Assembly: GCA_015501055.1 (NCBI GenBank)
Contig: JADNYV010000009.1
Coordinates: forward strand, 533,725 to 597,724
Direction of reading: 5' to 3'
DNA from: Mucidula mucida
Taxonomy: Eukaryota; Basidiomycota; Agaricomycetes; Agaricales; Physalacriaceae
Length of the DNA stretch: 64,000 nt
Of the stretch, positions 23,004 to 33,754 are shown piece by piece; the first letter of the stretch is position 1; each line of letters opens with the position of its first letter. The position numbers and the translations under genes are program-made. The notes beneath the pieces are model-generated. The model was not told the origin of the DNA, searched no databases, and was given only the letters and a program-made list of their open reading frames with translations.

Positions 23004-24785
23004 ATGAGCGAGAATACTGCATTCTCTAGCGCAGCGGAAGATACAATAACCCGCTCTGTCGATGTGATACCAGACCAATCTGCTTCTCAGTTCACCGAAG
23101 ATGAATTCAGAGATTACTACGACATAAATGACACTGCTCGCTGGATTAAAGATGGTGACTATCAAAAGGTTGTTTCCAGTTTTCGTATACCCACAAGGTG
23201 CTGAACAAACACCAGATCGCACTCCAATTTCCGGACGAACTGCTGCATGACTCCGTGCCCATTTACCGACATCTAAAGGCGATGGTTGGCCACCGAGAAC
23301 TCTATGTACTAGCGGATACATCTTACGGAAGGTATAGCTATGTTCTTCATCGTTGGATCAATACTTACAAATGCTGCCTAGTAAAGCTGCTGCGTCGACG
23401 AGGTCGCCGCAGAGCACATAAAAGCGACGGCTATGGTTCATTATGGACATGCGTGTATGAGCCAGTATGTGCTGTGCCGTTGCGTTGAGCCTTTCTAACC
23501 AAGATACAGAACTTACCGGCTTCCTGTCATGTATGTCTTTGGAAAGAAGGACGTCGACATTTCACATTGCGTCGAGGAATCCCTGCAGAATCTCCCTGAG
23601 GCATTAGAGATGACTTTGAAACACGACGTGGCGTATTCACATGTTGCTGGTAAGCGTCTCTATTCTCAAAGACCAGCTCTTTGACGACTTCCTAGAGAGG
23701 ATCACTACTCGATTGAGGGAGAAATTGAACGTGTCATACATTCCTTTCAACCGATTTCTATGTTCCAAGACGTCGGCAAATACTCAGTGACAAAATCTGA
23801 CCTAGAAGGGACGATACTTTATATCGGAGGGGAAAGCCTTGGCTTGACGAACCTCCTCATAACACACTCTGCTTCTTCTGTTCGTATTTTGTTATGTGTG
23901 GGCTCTGGACGCGCTCAAGTGTCTATAGGTTTACTCCTACAACCCGAACACTAGGTCCTTCCGTCTCGAATCCGCGTCGACGAACAAATTGCTCATGCGA
24001 CGCTATGCAGTCGTCCAAAAAGCTCGGGATGCAGACGTCTTCGGTATTCTCGTTGGCACCCTCGGCGTCGCGTCGTACCTACCTCTATCAAACACCTCCG
24101 CTCGCTTCTCGCACAGAATCACAAAAAATCTTACACTATCAGCGTCGGCAAGCTCAATCCTGCGAAGCTGGCTAATTTCATGGAGGTAGAGTGTTGGGTA
24201 CTCGTTGCATGTCCGGAGAACAGCATGATAGACGCGAAGGAGTTTTACAGACCCATTGTGACACCGTTTGAGCTGGGGATAGCGCTTCGAAGGGAGCCTG
24301 ATTGGACAGGGAAATATGTGCTGGATTTTGAGCAACTGCTGGCAGAGTCTGAGAGTGCGAGTGAGGCAAAGGACCTGGATGCGGGTGCGGGCGAAGATCA
24401 AGATGGTGACAGACCGATATTCTCTTTGGTATCCGGCACTTTTCGACAAGCAAAACGATACGGCGCGCCAAGTGGGTCTGCTGTGCTTTCGACTTAAATG
24501 AAACTCACACTACTTTAGATGTCATCCAAGGCGATCCGGCGAGTCAGGCCCTCGTCGTACGTGATTCCGAAGGCACGGTGGTGAAACTGCCAGATAGTGC
24601 TGCTGGTAAGCAACATTGTTGGCTTCAGTATTCTTCTAGTTGACGTAGTCTTCTTTATAGGTGAATTTTACACCAATCGAGTGTATCGCGGTCTTGATCA
24701 GCGCATCGGAGAGGAAGCCCCGAGCGTGCTTGAGCAGGGAAGGACTGGGATTGCAAGCGGCTATGATGATGACCATCGCTCGTAG
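23004..24785 (+). CDS. DPH2: Diphthamide biosynthesis protein 2 (Dph2), one apparent frameshift
   Basis: Dph2 pairs with Dph1 to move the 3-amino-3-carboxypropyl group from S-adenosylmethionine to a histidine of elongation factor 2, the first step of diphthamide synthesis in the cytosol. Starting at [14 protein letters not shown], introns (first at 23169-23215) join GDYQK to [14 protein letters not shown]. Then come [20 protein letters not shown] with a cluster-binding-type cysteine, [57 protein letters not shown], and [17 protein letters not shown] followed by [11 protein letters not shown], then [13 protein letters not shown] with [12 protein letters not shown] near the end. Around 24085-24088 the frame switches by one base between [11 protein letters not shown] and KHLRSLLAQ, both conserved. 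An intron could skip this part but would remove conserved residues. This is either a sequence error or a disabled gene. Confidence 0.88.
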
Positions 24786-25053
24786 AGTTCAATTAACCTA
24801 TTTTGTCTGTAACATGCATTGATAACTTTTCAACGATTGTGGAACGTCTAGATGACAAGACGCGGCGTCACTTTACAGCGCGTCGAGGAGTTGCTACTGA
24901 GGAGAGCAACTTAGGACAGACCTTTGCCGGTAAGGTGATCTTTGGTTTGTCTTTGGTAATCGGGAAGGACGCGTTCGTTAAAAGCACCGTCACAGCCCTG
25001 CAACGCGTCTTGCTCTCCTCAACCACCACCACCACCACAGTGCTTCACCTCCA

Positions 25054-25690
25054 ATGGCTCCAAGGATCAGGACCATGGCTGAGCCTCTTCTTTTCCAACC
25101 TCGCAAAGGAAAATACTATAGGCCAGGTGTACGTTCAATTGTTCCAGACAACATCTCAGTACTCACGACATCGCAGGACTACAAATATGCTTGCAAACAA
25201 CAGCCACTTCCCATGGAGCAACTTCCAGAATACCTCCACACTTTCACCGATTGGACACCACCCAAGCTTTGACTGGCGTGGCCTAGCGATATGGCTAGCC
25301 TGCTGAAATGCATTGAGGAGTCTACCCGTCCTGGGTCATGCGTACCAACACCGGCGAAGTAGCACAGGCAACCGTTGGTGCTCTCCCCGATGCCATCTGC
25401 AGAGAATTTGTTCCGCAGACCGAGCTTCATGACTGTGTCCAGATGGTCTCCATTGTTCTCGAAAACGGGGAGCAGGCTGCAGCCCGCGCTGTGGGTTGTA
25501 CACACTTCGGCAGGTTGAGCGCGGCGTTGGTCGCGAAAATTCAGGCCAAGTTGGGTTATGAAGAACCTCCCAAGTGGTACCTTGATCCATACCTTTGGAA
25601 ATGGAGGAAACGCCGTGCGTTTCTCTTAATATCCTCTCTGATAGACACACTAACAACGACTTGCCAGTCCCTGATTGATTGATATCTCTC
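25054..25690 (+). pseudogene. Family-X copy B1, diverged and broken
   Basis: The most diverged copy of the family. Exon 1 has MAEPLLFQPRKGKYYR and a donor, then CKQQPLPMEQLPEYL starts exon 2. A TGA stands in place of the conserved Trp after PPKL, and a frame change follows before the second half, which is again clear: LHDCVQMVSIVLENGE, AARAVGCTHFG, IQAKLGYEEPPKWYLD and LWKWRKR. The usual third exon with TVYDPxxPRER is not recognisable. Intron positions are kept. Confidence 0.75.
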
Positions 25691-26041
25691 TGATGTACCT
25701 GTCGTCGCCTCTTTCAGTGTTTGACTTTGCATAGAACATAGGAGGAGCGTGCTCATCTTGGTATAGCTTTACCCATGCGGTGGGTTGGCCCCCATTAGCC
25801 GCTCTTCTCTCGTTTCCATTGCGAGGGCGTCATCTAAGAGTGTTTTCCGATTTTGTTGATGTCCCGCGCGTCTGAAAGCTGATTGTTACGAATGGACACG
25901 AGTCCCAGTCAGGCATAATTACTTTTGGAAACGCATCGTTTCATCTGCTCGCTACTATCGAGAGGCCATAGATATTATAGCACGCTTGAGAACCCTTCGC
26001 TTCATTACCACGAAGGCCAAGGCTACAAGCGCGGGGCGCCG

Positions 26042-26260
26042 TGCCGACTGAAGGAGACTCAGCGACTTGTCAGAGCTGCTTGGGGCTCGTTAATCTTGTT
26101 GTTAGCTTACCATTGTTTTTATCGATGACAGCGGCGGTTATTTTCTCTTTGAAATGTTGTGCCTTCGGTCATCGTAGGAGGCATGCGATCCCGTGATGAG
26201 AGTGACGGCGCAGAGTCAATTGCAAATTGAAACGTCACGGGCCTTCACTATACGCCCACC
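26042..26260 (+). repeat. Promoter repeat unit 1 (direct repeat with 27222-27419)
   Basis: About 220 bp upstream of copy B2 recur almost unchanged upstream of copy B3, including GGAGGCATGCGATCCCGTG and the TATACGCCCACCATGGCT start context. The spacing between repeats is about 1.17 kb, the length of one gene plus promoter, so the two copies form a recent tandem duplication. The E-box here is CCCGTG rather than CACGTG. Confidence 0.75.
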
Positions 26261-26948
26261 ATGGCTGACACGCCCTTCAACACCACCTTTGGTGATCAAG
26301 ACGAGCCTGTACTCTTTATTCCACAGAACGGTCCCAAATATCGCAAGGGGGTAAGTCTTGTCATTCACCTTTTTTATGAGACACTAAGTGATGTCTTTAG
26401 GACTACGAACATGTCTGCAAGCAACAACCGCTTCCCTTAAATGAACTTCCGCGATATCTCTTTGATCCAACTATTTTTCCGCAATGGGTTCCCCCAACAC
26501 TTTGGTTGGGATGGGTCATCACCGAGGAAGACCTTCTCAAAATAGTCGACGCGCACTACCCCGAGCGCTGCATTCGCACGAAGAATGGACCGAGTCGCAG
26601 GAGCATCTACACATTGCCGAGGGCCATATGCGAAGAGTTTAACGTGGATCCGAAGGTGTCCGATTGCGTCGATCTCGCTTTGTGGCTCTCAAGGATGGAG
26701 GGAGGCGACAGCGCTGTCAGTAGGCTGTACGGCCGTTGGCGTCCTGGATGAACAGACAAGAAATAGCATCCAGGCGAAACTTGGTCTACAGCGGCCTCCC
26801 GAGTGGTTTATTGATGATCGCAATTGGAAGTGGAGGCGTCGAAGTAAGTCTTCTTTTCATGGGCTTCTGTATGTTCGCTCACTGTTTTTCAGCATACACG
26901 GTTCGCGACTCCCGAGATCCCAGGGAGAGAAGTGTATATTACGCCTGA
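26261..26948 (+). pseudogene. Family-X copy B2, two single-base deletions
   Basis: Exon 1 (MADTPFNTTFGDQDEPVLF) with its GTAAGT donor is intact, and exon 2 starts well through PPTLWLGWVITEEDLLKIVD. Compared with the near-identical copy E, one T is missing in GATCTCGCTTTG and one G in GATGGAGGGAGG, so the frame is lost at about 26680-26705. The remaining text (QRPPEWFIDDRNWKWRR and the last exon ending RERSVYYA) is still recognisable in other frames. Both losses are in short homopolymers, so sequencing error is possible. Confidence 0.8.
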
Positions 26949-27221
26949 CAGGACCTCCATTGTCAGCCTTTCTCCCAGATCTTTCCCCCGAATGTTCTTG
27001 CTATGTCCTTGCTTTCCATACTGCATCTATCTTTAGAGTCTGTTACCCACTGGCTCAATGGCTAGCCACATTATGCCGTTCTCTAAATGCAACGTTGCTC
27101 GTGATTTATCATATTGTCTCTTGAAAGCAAAATATCGACAACTTATTACCATGTGTTTGAGAGGTATCGCGACCATTTTGTTTGTCATACGAAGCAGCCC
27201 ACAAATCTAGGGCCTTAGGAA

Positions 27222-27419
27222 GGAGACCCAGCGACTTGTCAGAGCTGCTCGGGGCTCGTTGATCTTGTTGTTAGCTTACAATTGTTTTTATCGATGACAG
27301 TGGCGGTCATTTCCTCTTTGAAATGTTGTACCGTAGGAGGCATGCGATCCCGTGATGAGAGTGACGGCGCAGAGTCAATTGCAAATTGAAATGTCACGGG
27401 CCTTCACTATACGCCCACC
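27222..27419 (+). repeat. Promoter repeat unit 2
   Basis: Second unit of the direct repeat described at 26042-26260, upstream of copy B3. It differs by scattered substitutions and a short deletion after TGAAATGTTGT. Confidence 0.75.
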
Positions 27420-28100
27420 ATGGCTAACACGCCCTTCAACACCACGTTGGCGATGAAGACAAACCTGTTCTATTCACTCCACGGAAAGGCTCTCGATATC
27501 GCAAAGGAGTAAGTGTTGTCGTCCTCCTTTCACAGATGTTAAGTAGCGTGCTCAGGACTAAACATGTGTGCAAGCAACAACCGATTCCCTTGGACGAGCT
27601 GTCGCAATACATTTCTGATCACACTGGCTTTCCGAAATAGGAGCCCCCTACAGTTTGGTTGGGATGGCTCATCTCCGAGGAAGACCTTCTCAAATCCTCG
27701 AGGCTCTTTACCCGAGCGAGTCATCCGCAGGAAGAATGGCGTTAGCCAATCTAGCATATATCTTTTGCAGGACGTGCTCTGCAGGAGTTTCACGTGGATC
27801 CGAGGCTGTTTGATGCTGTCGATGTCGCTTTTGTGGCTCAACAAGACGGAAAGCAGACGACAGCACTGACGGTAGGCTGTACTGGCATTGGCGTCGTTGA
27901 TAAAAGAAACGAGAGATAGCATCCAAGCGAAATTTGGTTACAGCGGCCTCCCGAGTGGCTTCTTGATAGTCGTGATTGGCAGTGGGTCCGCCGTAGTAGG
28001 GTTTCTTCCTGCATTTCCGTGTTCTTGCTGACTGTTCTCCAGCATACACTGTTCACAACCCAGAAGATCCTAGGGAGAGAACCGAATATTATGTGTAACG
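27420..28100 (+). pseudogene. Family-X copy B3, decayed
   Basis: The start region (ATGGCTAACACGCCC) and donor are visible, but exon 1 has a frame change just after TTCAACACCACG, exon 2 has a stop near the position of PPT-WLGW, and later frame changes occur. The positions of EEDLLK, GLQRPPEWLLDSRDWQW and the last exon (TVHNPEDPRER-like) can still be followed. The 3' end near 28097 reads ERTEYYV then a stop. Confidence 0.75.
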
Positions 28101-28442
28101 AGACCATTCCAATCCTCCTCCTGAATCTTCCAAAGTCCTATCGTTCTGTTGTCCTTGCTTTCCAATACTCGATTTATCTCTTCTCGAAGGTCAATGCTTA
28201 TCTTGATTCTTGTCTGTTGTCTGTTGAATCTCTCAAAAACATAATGTTCACCGCTACGTGTTCACAACCAGTGTTCATTCGGAGTCCCGCTGGTTTGTTC
28301 AACATCATGCCCAGTGAAGTATTATGACCGTTTTGTTAGTCTTGCCCTTGTCAACGTGAAGGACACGAATCGATACGTAGGAGTTTTATAAACCCATCAT
28401 TGATCGGCGCTACCTAAGACTCTTTGTTGATCCCTCTGAAGG

Positions 28443-28690
28443 TTGACCTAGCTATGAAGATACGGTATCCGCCCTACACTGTGCGTATACCGCTCCTCGT
28501 AGCGGCTTTCTACCTCAGCACACATTTTTAGGTGAAGAAGGAGCAAAAGACATCCATTCTGTTCCCGGGTCTGAGAAAACGGCTGAGTGGCCCGCCCTCG
28601 GCCACGTTGAAGGAGTCGTTCTTGAACTGGATCCTTTTTGTGCTTGCTATGATCCTTGCAGGTGGTTTGACTAAACGCCCTTCGGCGTGA
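28443..28690 (+). pseudogene. Stray 3' end of an ALDH gene (last two exons)
   Basis: Reads [13 protein letters not shown], an intron of about 50 nt with intact borders, then [30 protein letters not shown] and the hydrophobic NWILFVLAMILAGGL tail with TKRPSA and a stop. It is closest to the end of ALDH-1 (2494-2735) and lies on the other strand. No upstream ALDH exons are present, so it cannot make an enzyme. Confidence 0.85.
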
Positions 28691-28839
28691 AGGTCATTTG
28701 CATGGAGGATGTCCTGTGTACGATTATCCTGTTGTTCAGCGTGGTGATTGATGATCTCACTTCAATTCTGACGCCTTACTTTGAAGCATGCAATGGACAA
28801 CGAACAATGCCATACAATGAGTCTACGAATACATTTGAT

Positions 28840-30129
28840 CTATTTACGATCTAGCCCTTCCATTCGAATAAACTCCTTCTCTACATCATTTATAACACGG
28901 CGCCAGTACATCTTAAACTCTTCCGTGTAGGACCCGTCGTCATTGACAGCCAAGAAGATCGGACTCGTCGCCTCTTTATCTGGAATCCGCTGGGGGAATG
29001 GTCCAGGATAATATTTTTCCCCTTGGCAGCGTCAGTCTCATTAGAGATCGTCGAATAGTCGACAGCGGGAGTCGTAGTGCGGTTGAACCGAAAGAATTGG
29101 GCCCAGCGACCGGATGCGCCAATAGCCCAGACCACATCCAAGGCCCAGTTGTGAAAAATGAATTGGACTTGTTGAACGATTTGGGCCATTCCTGCAAAAA
29201 TGGCCTTTCTAGCCTCGTCCTCTTCGATAACCCATATGCCCTCTTCATTTTCAAGCTTCTGCCCTTGCTGTACTTCGTCGTCACTGGAGGTAGATTCGGC
29301 TCCATCGCTGCTAGTGTCGTCTTCGTCTTCGTCCTCGTCGTCTTCGTTTTCTTTGTTGTTGTTCGTCGATTTCGATTTCTTAGTCTTTTTCCACTTGGGT
29401 ACTTTGACCTCGATGGAAGCGACTGGAACAGCGGTTGCACGGGTAGCTTTTGAATTTCTCTTCCTGAGAGAGTCCAACTTCTCTCTTCGAAGGACGAGAC
29501 CGTCTGCTACACGGTAGATGGTAGGCGGAGGTCGCGAGGCTGTGGAGCTTGCTGTCGAAACTGGAGGAGGAGGTTGAACGGGACCTATCGACGGTGGGGG
29601 CGGTTGAGAAGGGGCTGTACCAACTCTCGGAGGATTCGCGACTGCCAGGGCGCCACGACGGCGCGCGTTCTTTGGGGGACCCCACTGTGAACCGGTAATT
29701 CCTTAGTGTAAATCTCAGTTAATCGTTGCAGAGGAAGACACTTGGAATGGAACATACCGCTTTTCAAGTTTGACATCTCCTTCTTTGAGAGTACTGGCAG
29801 CTGAACAGGATCGGGACTTCTCTCTTTGTCGTCCTGGAAGTTTGGATCTCTAACGTGATCTCTTTCGTCTTGGGTGATTTTGACCTTGTACGGAAGTTCG
29901 GCCTGTGCGGTGGCTTCTAGGCGCAGAGGGCTTGTTGCCGAGTATAACGTCGTTAGGTAGGTGAAGCCCGTCGCGGTCCAAACGTTATAGTAGGGTGCTT
30001 CCCGCTTCTGGTTGTCGCAGTCGAGAAGCTGCTGCTGGATGGCTTCATCGACGTCGACTTTGAATAGCGTGTTGTCATCGGGCCAAGTCTGTTCAAGGTT
30101 GGCGTCAAACGAGGGGGAGGGATAGACAT
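28840..30129 (-). CDS. Unknown acidic/proline-rich protein, frameshifted as read
   Basis: I do not recognise a named domain. The N-terminal part reads SFDANLEQTWPDDNTLFKVD, then VDEAIQQQLLDCDNQKREAP and YYNVW. After an intron near 29693-29757 comes a proline-rich stretch with PPPPVSTASS, then REKLDSLRKRNSK, a Lys-rich patch, a long Asp/Glu run and a globular part with WVIEEDEARKAIFAGMAQIV and FIFHNWALDVVWAIG. The end is YYPGPFPQRIPDKE, SPIFLAVNDDGSYTEEFKMY and WRRVINDVEKEF. The end lies one base off the preceding frame at about 29017 (an A-run), and the start ATG at 30129 is one base off from SFDANLEQ (a C-run). Both can be cured by one base in a homopolymer. A TATA box lies upstream. Confidence 0.55.
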
Positions 30130-30163
30130 GACTGAATGGTTGGGGCGTGAAAGTAATTGGGCC

Positions 30164-30171
30164 CTTTTATA
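30164..30171 (-). promoter_or_regulatory. TATA box of the unknown acidic-protein gene
   Basis: TATAAAAG on the minus strand, about 35 bp upstream of the presumed ATG at 30129. It matches the consensus; the short distance to the start codon implies a very short 5' UTR or a different start. Confidence 0.4.
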
Positions 30172-30543
30172 ATATTTGCGACGGGTCAGATGCGTGATAG
30201 TACAAAGGACTCAAACTTTGCCTGGAACAATGCAAGTTTTAGTGAGATGTGACTACACAAATGGGCGACAAAGGCGCCATACACAAAGTGGTGACTCTCA
30301 AACCCAGAATTACTGTGTTTAGACGACAATGATTCGGCCAAAGGTACAGTGCGCATTGGACTGGCAAAACAAGACAACGGACAGACCGACTGAAGAGACT
30401 ACACAATGGCTTTCGTAGCGCCGAAGTCACCTTATCTGGATAATGTGCTATCAAAGTGTCCAGCTGTGTGGACTCATTGTTGCCTCCCATTGCCTCCCCA
30501 TTGTTCGTGATTTGACCTCGTTTCGGGACCTTCCGAATCGGGC

Positions 30544-30549
30544 CACGTG
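30544..30549 (+). promoter_or_regulatory. CACGTG E-box upstream of family-X copy D
   Basis: CACGTG lies 59 bp before the ATG of copy D, almost the same spacing as for copies A and F. Confidence 0.5.
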
Positions 30550-30608
30550 ACAGTGATCGAATTGGTATATAGTGAATTTCATGCATGCCATGGTCAAATC
30601 ATCCCATC

Positions 30609-31297
30609 ATGACCATCACCCCCTTCAACGCCACCGTCGGCGAGGACGCTGAGCCTCTACTCTTCATCCCTCGGAAAGGCCGCAAATACCGTAACGGTGT
30701 AAGTGTCGTTCGCCTATCTTCTGATATGAAACGCTAAGTGTCGTGTTCAGGACTTCAAACACGTCTGCAAGCAGCAGCCGCTTCCCATGCACGAGCTCCC
30801 GCGATACCTTACCGACACGACTGTATTTCCGAGCTGGGACGCTCCAACACTTTGGCTAGGATGGATCATCAGCTCAGAAGACCTGCTCAAGATTGTTGAA
30901 GCTCATTACCCCGATAGCCTTATGTATAGTGCAGGTCGACCCTGCCTCAGCAGCATTCATGCTTTACCGCAGAGTCTACGTGACGAGTACCATATAGAGC
31001 CGGAGCTCCATGAATGTGTCGACATCGCAATAGTAGCGCGACCGGACGCGAAAAGGACGACAGCGCTGTCCGTGGGTTGCTCGAATGTCGGCGTAATTAG
31101 CCTTCAAACGATCGAGGACATCCAAAACAAGTTTGGTTTACAGCGGTCGCCCGAGTGGCTTCTGGACGGGCGTGATTGGCAGTGGACGCGTCGTAGTATG
31201 TTGCCTCTGCTGTCTTGTCATTTTGATTCACTGTTTCCCAGCATACACTGTTTACGACCCAGTGGATCCCAGAGAACGAACTGTATACACTCTCTGA
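30609..31297 (+). CDS. Family-X hypothetical protein, copy D (intact, 3 exons)
   Basis: The only intact copy in the 25-34 kb array. Exons are 30609-30698, 30751-31195 and 31242-31297, 591 nt in all, giving 196 aa. The text runs MTITPFNATVGEDAEPLLF, CKQQPLPMHELPRYLTD, APTLWLGWIISSEDLLKIVE, LHECVDIAIVARPDAKRTTA, LSVGCSNVGVISLQ, FGLQRSPEWLLDGRDWQW and TVYDPVDPRERTVYTL. It is nearly the same protein as copy A at 497-1189, and the E-box spacing and 3' flank are shared, so the pair is a recent inverted duplicate. No signal peptide, membrane segment or catalytic motif is visible. It is soluble in appearance; the function is unknown. Confidence 0.8.
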
Positions 31298-31592
31298 GCA
31301 GAGCTCCATTCATCCCACGAAGTGAACTTTCCGTCACCTTGTTTTGTCCTGCTGTCGAATACCGTTCTATATACTGTCTCAAAGCTGTCTGTATCACCAT
31401 TGAACACTGGACCAATGTCTGAAGTCCAACCACGACTGGGTCCGGCAACTAACACTGCACATTTTTAAGACGATCTGTGTTATTTACGTTGTACTTGATT
31501 TACATTATTCGCGAGGATGCGATCTCGTGATCAGAATGTCGGCGCAGAGTCAATTGCAAATGTCGGCCTTTGCTATCCGCTGAGCGCTCACC

Positions 31593-32278
31593 ATGGCTAA
31601 CACGCCCTTCAATTACCATTGGTGATCAAGACGAGCCTGTCCTATTCACTCCAAATAGGCTACAAATATCGCAAGGGGGCAAGCGTTGTCGTTCACGTTT
31701 TGTTACGAGATACTAAGCGGGTGTTTAGGACTACAAACATGTCTGCAAGCAACAACCGCTTCCCTTGAATGAACTTCCGCGATATCTCTTTGATCCGACT
31801 ATTTTTCCGCAATGGGTTCCCCCAACACTTTGGTTGGGATGGGTCATCACCGAGGAAGACCTTCTCAAAATAGTCGACGCGCACTACCCCGAGCGCTGCA
31901 TTCGCACGAAGAATGGACCGAGTCGCAGTAGCATCTACCAGTTGCCGAGGGCCATATGCGACGAGTTCAACGTGGATCCGAAGGTGTCCGATTGCGTCGA
32001 TCTCGCTTTTGTGGCTCTCAAGGATGGAGGGGAGGCGACAGCGCTGTCAGTAGGCTGTACGGCCGTTGGCGTCCTGGATGAACAGACAAGAAATAGCATC
32101 CAGGCGAAATTTGGTCTACAGCGGCCTCCCGAGTGGTTCATTGATGATCGCAATTGGAAGTGGAGGCGTCGAAGTAAGTCTTCTTTTCATGGGCTTCTGT
32201 ATGTTCGCTCACTGTTTTTCAGCATACACGGTTCGCGACTCCCGAGATCCCAGGGAGAGAAGTGTATATTACGCCTGA
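31593..32278 (+). pseudogene. Family-X copy E, broken first exon
   Basis: Exons 2 and 3 are open and almost identical to copy B2, but exon 1 has lost two bases after ACGCCCTTCAA so that the frame ends at a TGA, and the donor GTAAGT has become GCAAGC. The long open frame 31765-32517 runs through the second intron only because that intron happens to lack stops. Downstream similarity to copy B2 continues to about 32450. Confidence 0.75.
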
Positions 32279-32641
32279 CAGGACCTCCATTGTCAGCCTT
32301 TCTCCCAGATCTTTCCCCCGAATGTTCTTGCTATGTCCTTGCTTTCCATACTGCATCTATCTTCAGAGTCTGTTACCCACTGGCTCAATGGCTAGCCACA
32401 TTACGCCGTTCTCAAAATTCAATGTTACTCGTGATTCATCATAATGTTTCTTCAACGCAAGATATTACCAACTTTTTTACATGCATCTACGACCGTGTCC
32501 GTTCAAAGTCCGGTTAGTTTGTTTAGCATCGTACCTAGTGAGGTATCGCTACCATGTTGTCTGTCATATGAAGAGTTCTATAACTATAGGGCCTAAATAC
32601 TCAAGTACTGACTCCTCGCCCGCCGGCGATTGAAATGCGAT

Positions 32642-32647
32642 CACGTG
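32642..32647 (+). promoter_or_regulatory. CACGTG E-box upstream of family-X copy F
   Basis: CACGTG in TCACGTGACAG lies 57 bp before the ATG of copy F. Confidence 0.45.
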
Positions 32648-32704
32648 ACAGTTCTAATTGCCGTAAACGGCGTCTAACGACGTCGTCGGTCCACTACAAC
32701 CATC

Positions 32705-33377
32705 ATGGCCACCACCAACACGATCCCCGCTGTCGAAAAGTCCGAGCGCTTGCTGTTCCTTCCTCGAGAGGGTAATTTATATCGCAAAGCCTCCTTCTGG
32801 TATGAGAAACTACTAAGCGCATTCAGGACTATCTACATGCCTGCAAGCAACAGCCAATACCCATGCACGAGCTTCCGCGATATCTCACTGACCCGACAGT
32901 GGTTCCCAAATGGGAAGCCCCTACCCTTTGATTGGGATGGCTCATCACCGAGGAAGACCTTATCAAACTAATGGAGGCTCACTAGCCTGATGAAGTCGAT
33001 ATCTGCCAAGGCGAGCCCGACCTAAGTAGCGTTTTAATCTGCCCCGTCTTCTCCTAAGAGTACCACGTGAGTCCGGAGCTGCATGAGTGCGTTGACATCG
33101 CCATTGTGGCTCGGCAGGACGGATCCGCGGACGACAGCACTGTCCGTGGGCTGCTCAAGCCTCGGTGTCATCAAGCTCCGAGTCGTGATGAGATTCAAAC
33201 GAGGTTTGGTCTTCAGAGGCCTCCCGAGTGGCTTCTTGATGGTCGAGAATGGCAATGGGGGCGTCGCAGTACGTTTGGTTCTTCTCTTTGTTCGGTTTGT
33301 TTTGGATTGACTGTTTCCCAGCATACACTGTTCGTAACCCCGAAACCCCCAAAGAGCGAACTGTATATGATGTTTGA
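32705..33377 (+). pseudogene. Family-X copy F, several stops
   Basis: Starts MATTNTIPAVEKSERLLFL. Exon 2 keeps one frame for a while (CKQQPIPMHELPRYLTD) but has stops in place of Trp (LGW block), Tyr (AHY block) and before EYHVSPELHECVDIAIVA, then shifts frame; FGLQRPPEWLLDGREWQWGR and the final TVRNPETPKERTVYDV are still clear. The first intron has lost its GT donor. Stops by substitution here argue for real decay rather than sequencing error. Confidence 0.8.
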
Positions 33378-33754
33378 TGAGACCAATTCTCCTGTTAACG
33401 ATTTCCTGCAATTATCTCTAAGGTCTTTCGCTTTTGTTGTCTTTCCTTTCCAACACTTGTTTTAGTTGATATACTACTTCTAAGGCTAGCTGTATTGTTC
33501 CGTGCTTGATGCATCCTGAGCTGAAGGCTCCTGTAAGCCATTCCCGAACACCAGCTACATATGTTGAAAGACATTCATTTGGTTGTTTGCCTTCCTCTCG
33601 TTCTCTGCCACAAACGAAATGTTATCTGCTTCTAGTGTCTCTAGCGCCCGACGCAAGTCCGACAAGATGGCTGATGTTCGTCACATGTGTATGAATCTGC
33701 CGATGCGACAATGCTACCCAAAAGTTTGAAACTCCTTAGTATGATATCCCAAGG

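Noticed and set aside
23160..23200. 29-nt intron in DPH2 ending at CCCACAAG
   Set aside because: Too short; using the next acceptor (CACCAG at 23215) gives a normal 47-nt intron and the family text IALQFPDE.
24060..24110. Intron in DPH2 skipping the frameshift
   Set aside because: A GTCGCG...CACAG intron would restore frame but would delete a segment conserved in Dph2 proteins, and its donor is poor.
25024..25040. ACC trinucleotide run
   Set aside because: Short simple repeat without further structure.
28998..29453. 151-codon plus-strand frame with hydrophobic stretch
   Set aside because: The Val/Phe/Leu run is the complement of the acidic repeat of the minus-strand gene.
31765..32517. 250-codon open frame
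   Set aside because: It is exon 2 of family-X copy E reading through the second intron by chance and begins at a non-ATG codon; the true first exon is broken.
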